A stretch of DNA of 64,000 nt from Turritopsis dohrnii. Lineage: Eukaryota > Cnidaria > Hydrozoa > Anthoathecata > Oceaniidae. The stretch spans positions 162,560-226,559 of the forward strand of contig BQMF02000593.1 in NCBI GenBank assembly GCA_027922465.2. Direction: 5' to 3'. Shown piece after piece: positions 56,074-62,236 of this stretch. The translations under genes and the position numbers were made by a program. How positions within the stretch are numbered: position 1 is the stretch's first letter; the number at the start of each line of letters is the position of its first letter. Under the pieces are notes generated by a model. That model had not been told where the DNA came from. It saw nothing but the letters and a program-made list of their open reading frames with translations, and made no database searches.

Positions 56074-56535
56074 CTAATGTGCATGACAGCTGCATTCATC
56101 TTCATTGTTTGTTTTATTAAGTGTTATTGGACATGTTTCATATAAACATTTTCTACATAAGTCATAACCTATTTCGTCTTCCTCAGTTAGAAATCCTTCG
56201 CATCTGCCACAAAAACATTGCGTACAAATGTCATAGCCATTATCACATATTTTCTCATGACATTGTGCACATGTTAAATATTCATCTATGTCAATGTACC
56301 AACGTTCCTTGTTATATGTTGATTCATTCTCCTTCCGTTCTTCTTCTTGTGTTTCCATTTCATTGTCGCGTTTTTGTTCTTCCCATATACGCTTATTATG
56401 TTCACTACAAGTTTCACATTTCTCATTTTTACAGCTTTCTACTTGTATTTCGTAATCTTTTAGGAAACGTTCAGCAATTTCGTCGTAAAATAATAAATTT
56501 CCATCTTCATCTCTGTGAATTGTTAATTTAATCAT
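56074..56535 (-). CDS. Cys-rich zinc-binding-like protein, overlaps the upstream gene by 4 nt
   Basis: The 153-aa frame starts at ATG 56,535 inside ATGA, where TGA is the stop of the gene before it. The N-terminal ~75 residues are charged. Residues 87-150 hold Cys pairs in a duplicated pattern: GYDICTQCFCGRC (about 100-112) and GYDLCRKCLYETC (about 123-135), preceded by LTCAQCHEKIC and followed by CSCHAH. This suggests two treble-clef or RING-like zinc sites. Together with the preceding gene it may be expressed from one mRNA by reinitiation. Small Cys-rich regulators are common accessory proteins of small DNA viruses; no LxCxE motif is seen. No specific function is assigned. Confidence 0.65.
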   Translation of the reverse strand: MIKLTIHRDEDGNLLFYDEIAERFLKDYEIQVESCKNEKCETCSEHNKRIWEEQKRDNEMETQEEERKENESTYNKERWYIDIDEYLTCAQCHEKICDNGYDICTQCFCGRCEGFLTEEDEIGYDLCRKCLYETCPITLNKTNNEDECSCHAH

Positions 56536-57503
56536 CCTCTTTCCAGTGTTGTTATCTGTTTGTTGTTCACCTCTTCTTTTTCGTTGTTGTCTGTTTTTAT
56601 TTTACAAATTTTAAAGTCTAAATAATGTAACTTGAAAAAATATTCAAGTAAATCTTTTGTGTAAATATTTATATAACAACCACTTTTCATGAATGCATTA
56701 ATAACATTAATTAATTTTTGAATTCTTGCAAGTGGTTCGTTTGTCTTAATTATTCTAAATATTGCAATAACTTTATGGAAACCTTCGTTATTTTTATTAA
56801 TTGACTGTATGGTATTTTCACTTATATTATATTCTATCGCTAAATCCTTCCACATCCCCCAACATCTATATATACGTTTACATAATTCTTCTAAACTATT
56901 CATTGAAATGTTAATGATTAAATTATTGTTTTCTTTACCATAATGTTTTCCACATATGCAGTATGTATTCTTCCTCCATTTTTGAGCACAACTCGTTACT
57001 ATCTGATTAAATAATATTTCATTGTACGACATACTTGATTGTGGATTTGTATATTCAGTTATACTTTCTATAGTACATTTTTGACATATCTTTAATTTAT
57101 TGTCAGCGCACAGTACTAATAACTTGTATGGTTCATCAAGTTTATCTGATGTTTTAAAATGATAGTAACCAATTACATCACTACAAACATCTTCGTTACA
57201 TGAAATACAAGTGATTAACTTTTCGTTTCTATCGTTATATATCGCTTTACATTTGTTAAATTTATATGCATTAATTGCAAAATAAAAACATCTATTGCAA
57301 ACAACTGTATAGGAACCTTCACCTACTCGAATAACAGTTACGTTCCGTGTCTTAAAAAATGAGTATGGATTATCATCATTCATAATATTATAACAATTTA
57401 TACGAATTATTTGTTCTTCATCACCATTTCTTTTTCTTTGTTCTTCAATTACGTCACCAATATAAAAAGTACGAATATGTTGACAAACATTATAGCAATT
57501 CAT
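56532..57503 (-). CDS. Cys-rich protein with a possible death-fold segment
   Basis: The 323-aa frame starts at ATG 57,503. Residues 69-185 contain Cys pairs suited to zinc: CNRC (69-72), CISC (99-102), C107, C132, CQKC (140-143) and CICG (182-185). Residues 203-272 read like a death domain: SLEELCKRIYRCWGMWKDLA (the W-K-x-L-A helix), then YNISENTIQSIN and, after the gap, IIKTNEPLARIQKLINVINA, matching the usual W-x-x-LA...LS...I..I...L..L pattern. Death-fold proteins act in apoptosis and innate signalling, so interference with host cell death is a reasonable guess. No signal peptide is seen. It overlaps the next gene at ATGA. The death-fold call is by eye and unverified. Confidence 0.55.
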   Translation of the reverse strand: MNCYNVCQHIRTFYIGDVIEEQRKRNGDEEQIIRINCYNIMNDDNPYSFFKTRNVTVIRVGEGSYTVVCNRCFYFAINAYKFNKCKAIYNDRNEKLITCISCNEDVCSDVIGYYHFKTSDKLDEPYKLLVLCADNKLKICQKCTIESITEYTNPQSSMSYNEILFNQIVTSCAQKWRKNTYCICGKHYGKENNNLIINISMNSLEELCKRIYRCWGMWKDLAIEYNISENTIQSINKNNEGFHKVIAIFRIIKTNEPLARIQKLINVINAFMKSGCYINIYTKDLLEYFFKLHYLDFKICKIKTDNNEKEEVNNKQITTLERG

Positions 57504-57523
57504 TTTCTTCTCTTTTAAAAAAA

Positions 57524-58024
57524 TTAATTATTACAATAATTATACAATGTAATATCGTTAATGTCATCAATATACTGTTTACATGTGTATGATGGATAAA
57601 AAGATAAATCCTTCTTATAAATAACCTTTGAATTTGATTTATGTGAAAACGATAACGACACAGCATATGTTGTTAGCTTGTAATTGAAAAAGTCTTTGTA
57701 AACACAAGAGTTATTCGTTATTAATTTGTATAAATCACATTCCCAATTCTTTGTAATGTTGTTATAATCACATTGTTTAGTAACATCTTTCCATTCACTC
57801 TTATTTGCTTTGAAACAAAAGTAATTGTCAAACGTTGGAACACAATATTTAACGTTTACATTTGTGCAATTCTCCGAATTAAAATTAAGTTGTACTTTAA
57901 ACTTGTCAATACATTTCATACACGTATTCTTCTCAATTAAACAACCATTTACTGTAATCGAAATAAATATTGTATAAATGAAGAAAACAACAATAGTAGC
58001 GTTTCGTTTTACGTAATCAATCAT
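57524..58024 (-). CDS. Secreted Cys-rich glycoprotein
   Basis: The first ATG is at 58,024 (MIDYVKRNATIV), giving 166 aa; the open frame upstream has no ATG. Residues 9-27 are hydrophobic (TIVVFFIYTIFISITVNG), a likely signal peptide with cleavage just before the first Cys. The rest has 11 cysteines and several N-glycosylation sequons (NCT, NKS, NIT, NNS), and no second membrane segment. It therefore looks secreted or virion-attached through disulfides. No family recognised. It lies between the protease and the Cys-rich regulator, is on the same strand, and has a TATAAAC 22 nt upstream of the ATG. Confidence 0.65.
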   Translation of the reverse strand: MIDYVKRNATIVVFFIYTIFISITVNGCLIEKNTCMKCIDKFKVQLNFNSENCTNVNVKYCVPTFDNYFCFKANKSEWKDVTKQCDYNNITKNWECDLYKLITNNSCVYKDFFNYKLTTYAVSLSFSHKSNSKVIYKKDLSFYPSYTCKQYIDDINDITLYNYCNN

Positions 58025-58046
58025 CGTGTTAACATACAACTTTACA

Positions 58047-58053
58047 GTTTATA
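58047..58053 (-). promoter_or_regulatory. TATAAAC promoter-like motif before the secreted protein gene
   Basis: On the minus strand TATATAAAC lies 22 nt before the ATG at 58,024, in the short gap after the protease stop. The motif recurs before other genes of this block. Confidence 0.45.
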
Positions 58054-58067
58054 TATAATTATTTTCA

Positions 58068-58961
58068 TCATAAGTAATTTCCTGATATATTAAAATCATT
58101 TACAAATAATTGACATTTAGCATCGTTTTCATTAAGAGCAGCTTCACTTCCACATTTAAATAACATTTTCAATAAGTTTTTCATATTTTTCGAGCTGAAA
58201 GTTTCATTTTCCGCATATTCTACTGACTTTAATGGATTAAAAATCTCGTAGTACGTCATCAGTTGAAATATACCACAGTACTGACTATATTTTCCTTGTA
58301 AACAGTTATTTACTATCCATAATGTTAACTCACATTCTCGTTCTCTTTTTGTATCACAAAATGACGCAAAAGCAAGCAACAGCTTGATGAAGTTGTTAGC
58401 AACAGGAGATAAATCTTTGTCCTCTTTATACTTAATACCATTTTTTTCCTTGTAATAAGCTACGTTGAAAGTTAATTTGGACAAAGATATTTCTTCATCA
58501 TTCCACATAATAAAAGATGTTTGTTTATTGTGTGGTGGTAAATTTCTAAAATACATATGTATTTTTTCCCTATCATTAGTTTCTAAGAAATTTCTGAACC
58601 CGTACAGTCCAAAAGAATCAAACAGAAATAATCCATCAATACATTTACATAATGAAAACCAATGTGTACCGGGTGTGTCTCTTCTGTCTGTATTAACAAT
58701 TGCGAAGGGTATTGATACATCATTTTGCCTTTTGTCAGCTATCTTATTTTTTATAAATACAAAATACTCTTTTAATTCGTCAATAGCTAAATTACCAACA
58801 TGATTAAATTTCATGTATTTTCCACCAAATTTTCTTATAAAAGTATTTATTCCTGTTTCAGATATCCCGACACCATCATCGTAATCGTCATCCTCAGTAT
58901 CTTCACTGAAGTTATTTTGCAGCTCCTCTTCTAATCGTTGTTGACCTTTTTCTTTTGACAT
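58068..58961 (-). CDS. Adenain-like cysteine protease (C5 family)
   Basis: The 297-aa frame starts at ATG 58,961. The catalytic pattern of adenovirus-type maturation proteases is present in order: GTHWFSLCK (H100), LFLFDSFGLYG (D115), and YSQYCGIFQLM (Q227, C229 followed by Gly). Such enzymes cut capsid and core precursors during virion maturation. The N-terminal ~30 residues are acidic (EDTEDDDYDD), and the H/D-to-Cys spacing is longer than in adenovirus; the whole is about 90 aa longer than the ~204-aa adenovirus enzyme. Related proteases are encoded by Polintons, adintoviruses and adomaviruses. The neighbours, three basic core-like proteins and a candidate capsid protein, are the kind of proteins it would process. 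All catalytic residues are intact. Confidence 0.85.
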   Translation of the reverse strand: MSKEKGQQRLEEELQNNFSEDTEDDDYDDGVGISETGINTFIRKFGGKYMKFNHVGNLAIDELKEYFVFIKNKIADKRQNDVSIPFAIVNTDRRDTPGTHWFSLCKCIDGLFLFDSFGLYGFRNFLETNDREKIHMYFRNLPPHNKQTSFIMWNDEEISLSKLTFNVAYYKEKNGIKYKEDKDLSPVANNFIKLLLAFASFCDTKRERECELTLWIVNNCLQGKYSQYCGIFQLMTYYEIFNPLKSVEYAENETFSSKNMKNLLKMLFKCGSEAALNENDAKCQLFVNDFNISGNYL

Positions 58962-58969
58962 ATTATTGT

Positions 58970-58976
58970 GTTTATA
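58970..58976 (-). promoter_or_regulatory. TATAAAC motif before the protease gene
   Basis: On the minus strand AATATAAAC is followed by ACAATA and the ATG of the protease, a spacing of 8 nt. Confidence 0.45.
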
Positions 58977-59005
58977 TTCTTTTTTTAATTTTTTGTCATA
59001 TGTAT

Positions 59006-59131
59006 TTATTTAAAAGCGTTTAGTATTAAGGGAGCCGCAGCTGCTAGTAGTGGTAAAAATCCACCACTTTGTTGTCGCCTTCTCCCATTGCGTTTTCTTT
59101 TTCTGTAAACTCTATGTCGTCGTCGTGCCAT
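59006..59131 (-). CDS. 41-aa arginine-rich core-like protein
   Basis: This small gene was read directly: ATG at 59,131, TAA at 59,006-59,008. The first 21 residues are very basic (MARRRHRVYRKRKRNGRRRQ), followed by QSGGF and a hydrophobic tail (LPLLAAAAPLILNAFK). A basic head, a GG site and a hydrophobic tail recall the adenovirus pX/mu precursor and fit cleavage by the adjacent adenain-like protease after Gly-Gly. It shares the (Q)(S/T)GGFL junction with the 77-aa protein upstream. A TATAAAC and a TGAAACA motif precede the ATG. Its position, strand and composition support a real gene despite the size. A role in DNA condensation is inference. Confidence 0.65.
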   Translation of the reverse strand: MARRRHRVYRKRKRNGRRRQQSGGFLPLLAAAAPLILNAFK

Positions 59132-59133
59132 AT

Positions 59134-59150
59134 TGTTTCATTTGTTTATA
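59134..59150 (-). promoter_or_regulatory. TATAAAC and TGAAACA motifs before the 41-aa gene
   Basis: On the minus strand TTTATAAACAAATGAAACAA precedes TATG. The TGAAACA part recurs before the 77-aa gene (59,442-59,436) and the 72-aa gene (59,750-59,744). Confidence 0.45.
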
Positions 59151-59199
59151 AACAATTTTACTTTTGTTCAATGTATTTATATTTTATAATAATAAATAT

Positions 59200-59433
59200 T
59201 CATCCGTATTTTTTGGAAATAAAATTTTCTGCAGTTTGACCAACTCTTAATATTCCTTTTATCAACCCACCTAAGAATCCACCAGTTTGACGACGACGAC
59301 GTTGACGACGACGACGACGTCGATTCATTCCTCTCCCTCTATGTCCGTACTTTTGATTAACATACTTGTCAGTAAAATCCATGAAATCATAGAATCCTCG
59401 TCCATTTTGTCTTCTCTTTCGTTTAATTGTCAT
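59200..59433 (-). CDS. 77-aa arginine-rich core-like protein
   Basis: ATG at 59,433. Residues 1-12 are basic (MTIKRKRRQNGR), a short aromatic segment follows, and residues 32-49 are nearly all Arg (NRRRRRRQRRRRQ). Then comes TGGFLGGLIKGILRVGQTAE, a Gly-Gly junction followed by an amphipathic segment, somewhat like adenovirus pVI or pX after maturation cleavage. It is one of three consecutive small basic genes between the candidate capsid gene and the protease. A TATGTAAAC and TGAAACA motif precedes the ATG. DNA packing or membrane disruption are inferred roles. Confidence 0.65.
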   Translation of the reverse strand: MTIKRKRRQNGRGFYDFMDFTDKYVNQKYGHRGRGMNRRRRRRQRRRRQTGGFLGGLIKGILRVGQTAENFISKKYG

Positions 59434-59435
59434 TA

Positions 59436-59454
59436 TGTTTCAATTGTTTACATA
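59436..59454 (-). promoter_or_regulatory. TATGTAAAC and TGAAACA motifs before the 77-aa gene
   Basis: TATGTAAACAATTGAAACAT ends 2 nt before the ATG at 59,433 and closely follows the arrangement upstream of the 41-aa gene. Confidence 0.4.
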
Positions 59455-59516
59455 TCATTCTTTTAAGTAATTAAATATTTATATTTTGTATTGTTTGACA
59501 TATTATATATGTATTG

Positions 59517-59735
59517 TTAAGCAGACGCACGGTAATTTGCGTATGTTTCTTTTGCAATATTCTTTGCATTATTTTTAAGTGATTTAAATAACGCAAGACC
59601 ACCTTTTTTTAGGAATCGCCCTACCGCTTGTAATTTTTTTCCTCTCCCACGAAGTCTTCTGCGACCAATTCGTCGTCGCCTTGTGCGTCTTCGCCTACTT
59701 CCTCCACCTAGTCTACCGTACCCATAAACTGACAT
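59517..59735 (-). CDS. 72-aa arginine-rich core-like protein
   Basis: ATG at 59,735 (MSVYGYGRLGGGSRRRR). Residues 8-13 read RLGGGS, which fits the adenovirus protease consensus (M/I/L)-x-G-G with cleavage before Ser13. Residues 14-34 are mostly Arg/Lys, followed by KKLQAVGRFLKKGGLALFKS, an amphipathic stretch, and a polar C-terminus. It is the first of three small basic genes after the candidate capsid gene. A DNA-binding core protein is the likely role; adenovirus pVII is the functional parallel, not a demonstrated homolog. Confidence 0.65.
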   Translation of the reverse strand: MSVYGYGRLGGGSRRRRTRRRRIGRRRLRGRGKKLQAVGRFLKKGGLALFKSLKNNAKNIAKETYANYRASA

Positions 59736-59833
59736 TGTACGATTGTTTCAAATTAATTAATAATTGAATGAAAAAAATACCAACATATTAAGTAGCATGT
59801 ATTATGTTTGTTTAAAAAACGTTATGTGTATTT

Positions 59834-61417
59834 TTATCCTCTTGTTGGTGTGTATACATCACTTCCAACCTTTGATACACCATTGTCTATATATTTAAAG
59901 AAAGCACCATTTATTGTTTCGCCAACGGTTGTTATTGTGAAATTGTCTTTTGCTGCTTCTTTAAATGTTAAGCGTACAACTAATCGTCCGTGGTTTAAGT
60001 TAAGTCCTTCTAATTCATTGAATAAGTACCCACGTGATTGCCTCAAATCTATAACTATTGGGTAACCGCTACTCCAATATTGCTTATAATTTGGCAATCT
60101 AGTTAAACTTTCTGAATCTAACATTTGGTTACCTGTTAACATAGAACATGTACCTAATTTCCATGCACAGAATTGCCTATATAATTCCCTTTTATCTGAA
60201 TCATCCGTTAAAAGGAAATAAGAATTTCCATCATTATGTAAATTATTGTTAGATAATTCGATAGTCTTTAGATTTAAGGATGCAACTTCACTTCCGTATG
60301 TATCGTATGCAGATAGATGTTGTTTCGATTGTCTATTTTCAACATAAATAACAATAAAATCGAATTGGTAATTTGTACCAGCGAAATTCATTTCTTTAAT
60401 GTTTTGACTAGTATTTAATTCTTCAATACGCCTGTCGTAGACTTTATTTATTTTATAGTAGTAATTCTTTAACGTTTTCTCAAGTTGGTTATCGTAAGTT
60501 AAGAATACTGGTGCCATGGTTAATTCAACATATTCTATGTAAGGTGCACGTGTGAAATGTATCATTCCAACTGTCTGCTTTGACGTAGCTGTTGAACCGG
60601 AAGCTAGTACCTTAATACTTTCGAATATCTTGTTCATATCGACACACAGATTACATTCTATTTTAATACCTATTTTAAATACATCTTCAATGTTAAAAAA
60701 TTCCGACAGATGTTCTAAGCAAATTTCATATTCTTTTCCATTGGTATTTTGCCAATCGCTTTTCCATTTAGTAATTCTCTTAGATATATTAACGTCAGTA
60801 GGTGCAGTAAATGCCCGCCTTCCTTTATCAGCTTGACTATCAGGTAAATAATGATAGTCATCAAACATGTACAATTTATCAATTGGTATAACAGACATTT
60901 TTTCGTCTGCAAATTCTGCACAGTCTTTTTCATTAGTTTGCTTATTTATATTATCGTCAGTGTAAAGATTTTTCACAACAATGTCCTGTATCCATCTGGA
61001 TGTCCAAAAGTTAGCTAACGCAACCGTGTCCGGTAATGCCGTTGTACCGTCTGGTTTTGTAAATTTTATTGGCAATATTAATCTGCATGTCTTTGGTACG
61101 AACCTCTTATTTTGTCCAACTTCAATGTTAAACGTTAATTTTTGTTTTGAACTGTAACCAGGTTGTGCAGTAACTTTCCTTCGTTTTGTAGATACTATTA
61201 AACCAGAACGTTTTAAATTTAAGTACCCAGGAAAGTATTTCTCTACAACACCTTGTTGTACTTCACCTTTACTTATAAGTGAATTTACATTATTTAATTT
61301 AGCCTGAATATCATTAACGTTAACCGCTCTACTCATAACATCATCTGTTTCCATACTGTCTATGTTGTTAGTTTCTGCTGTGTCGAAGACACCTTTCGGT
61401 GTCTGCATTTGTACCAT
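59834..61417 (-). CDS. Candidate major capsid protein (double jelly-roll type?)
   Basis: The first ATG in frame is at 61,417 (MVQMQTPKGVFDTAE), giving 527 aa; the next ATG is at 61,408. The protein is soluble-looking, rich in beta-strand-like alternation, and has no signal peptide or membrane segment. The C-terminal part (GYPIVIDLRQSRGYLFNELE, then HGRLVVRLTFKEA) resembles in style hexon/MCP proteins of Polinton-like and adinto-like viruses, but no motif is decisive. Support comes from size, abundance-type position next to basic core proteins and protease, and a TATAAAC motif directly upstream. A penton or other structural protein is the alternative. Structure prediction would settle it. Confidence 0.5.
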   Translation of the reverse strand: MVQMQTPKGVFDTAETNNIDSMETDDVMSRAVNVNDIQAKLNNVNSLISKGEVQQGVVEKYFPGYLNLKRSGLIVSTKRRKVTAQPGYSSKQKLTFNIEVGQNKRFVPKTCRLILPIKFTKPDGTTALPDTVALANFWTSRWIQDIVVKNLYTDDNINKQTNEKDCAEFADEKMSVIPIDKLYMFDDYHYLPDSQADKGRRAFTAPTDVNISKRITKWKSDWQNTNGKEYEICLEHLSEFFNIEDVFKIGIKIECNLCVDMNKIFESIKVLASGSTATSKQTVGMIHFTRAPYIEYVELTMAPVFLTYDNQLEKTLKNYYYKINKVYDRRIEELNTSQNIKEMNFAGTNYQFDFIVIYVENRQSKQHLSAYDTYGSEVASLNLKTIELSNNNLHNDGNSYFLLTDDSDKRELYRQFCAWKLGTCSMLTGNQMLDSESLTRLPNYKQYWSSGYPIVIDLRQSRGYLFNELEGLNLNHGRLVVRLTFKEAAKDNFTITTVGETINGAFFKYIDNGVSKVGSDVYTPTRG

Positions 61418-61424
61418 GTTTATA
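61418..61424 (-). promoter_or_regulatory. TATAAAC motif abutting the candidate capsid gene
   Basis: On the minus strand CTATAAAC is followed at once by ATGG. If this is a TATA box with normal spacing, translation would begin at a later ATG (61,408 or beyond). Confidence 0.4.
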
Positions 61425-61504
61425 GGCAGACAATAACACAAATAAAATAAAAGTTGTCAAATCAACGCAATTTATTTAAAATAAATTAATATACTATGTC
61501 TTTC

Positions 61505-62230
61505 TCAGTAGTACAAATATTTTGATTCATTAGTCGCTGACTTCGTCTTCTTCTTTGTATCGTTGTTGTTTGTTGTTCGTCTTTGTTTAATACTACTCGG
61601 TCTTTGTTTCTTTGCTTTTGTTTTTTTTGCAGTATGTTCAACATTATCATCATCATCGCTATCACCACCACCATGATAATCGTTATCATCAGAAGAACTA
61701 TAAATATCGCCATTATCATCATATCTTGAATTACATCTGCTTCTGTTTCCATACCCGTAATTATCAATACCGTCGACAAACTCGTGTTCCTCTTGTTCGT
61801 CGTCTGTGAAATTATTATGACAATTTTTTCTCCTCCTTATTTTCTTTATTTGTTTATTATTATTATATCGTTGTTGATGCTTCTTCTGTTGTTGTTGTTC
61901 TTGATGTTGATTGTTTCTACGTTGTTTCATTTGTAATTCTCTTATTATTGCAAGTTTACTTTGTAATTCACCTGATAAACTATCAAATCTTTCTTTTAAT
62001 GCAGCAACTGCACTTTTTTCGCGTTGTTTCATTTCTTCACATTGTTTTTTGTAATTGTTTGCTTCTTCATTACTTTTTTTTATTAATTCATTCAGTCTAT
62101 TTACATCTTTAGCATGTTTTTCGTATGCATTACGTATTTGTTGAAATATAGCACCTTTAACATTCTTCCTAAACAAATGTTGTTGTGATGATGAACTGCT
62201 ATTTGTATATCGCCTTTGCTTCCCAAACAT
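61505..62230 (-). CDS. Coiled-coil protein with acidic and basic low-complexity tail
   Basis: ATG at 62,230, 241 aa, starting 6 nt after the stop of the previous gene. Residues 25-105 are a likely coiled coil (KHAKDVNRLNELIKKSNEEA, EEMKQREKSAVAALKERFDS). Residues 106-135 are Gln/Asn/Lys-rich, 140-195 acidic (DDEQEEHEFVDG; SSSDDNDYHGGGDSDDDD), and the C-terminus basic (KKTKAKKQRP). No enzyme motif is present. A scaffold, core or tegument-like role in a virion is a guess from its place in the late block. Low-complexity repeats such as CAA and GAT runs make its length likely to vary. Confidence 0.6.
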   Translation of the reverse strand: MFGKQRRYTNSSSSSQQHLFRKNVKGAIFQQIRNAYEKHAKDVNRLNELIKKSNEEANNYKKQCEEMKQREKSAVAALKERFDSLSGELQSKLAIIRELQMKQRRNNQHQEQQQQKKHQQRYNNNKQIKKIRRRKNCHNNFTDDEQEEHEFVDGIDNYGYGNRSRCNSRYDDNGDIYSSSDDNDYHGGGDSDDDDNVEHTAKKTKAKKQRPSSIKQRRTTNNNDTKKKTKSATNESKYLYY

Positions 62231-62236
62231 CTTTAT

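Noticed and set aside
56087..56230. LxCxE retinoblastoma-binding motif in the 153-aa Cys-rich protein
   Set aside because: The nearest match, LTCAQ, lacks the Glu; no true LxCxE is present in either Cys-rich protein.
57524..58039. Longer 171-codon version of the secreted protein
   Set aside because: The upstream extension begins with TTG; the first ATG is at 58,024, after the TATAAAC motif and directly before the signal peptide.
61418..61441. Extension of the capsid candidate upstream of 61,417
   Set aside because: It would begin with TTG and covers the TATAAAC motif; the first ATG is at 61,417.
61612..61809. His/Tyr-rich plus-strand frame
   Set aside because: It is the antisense of acidic GAT/GAC runs in the coiled-coil gene.
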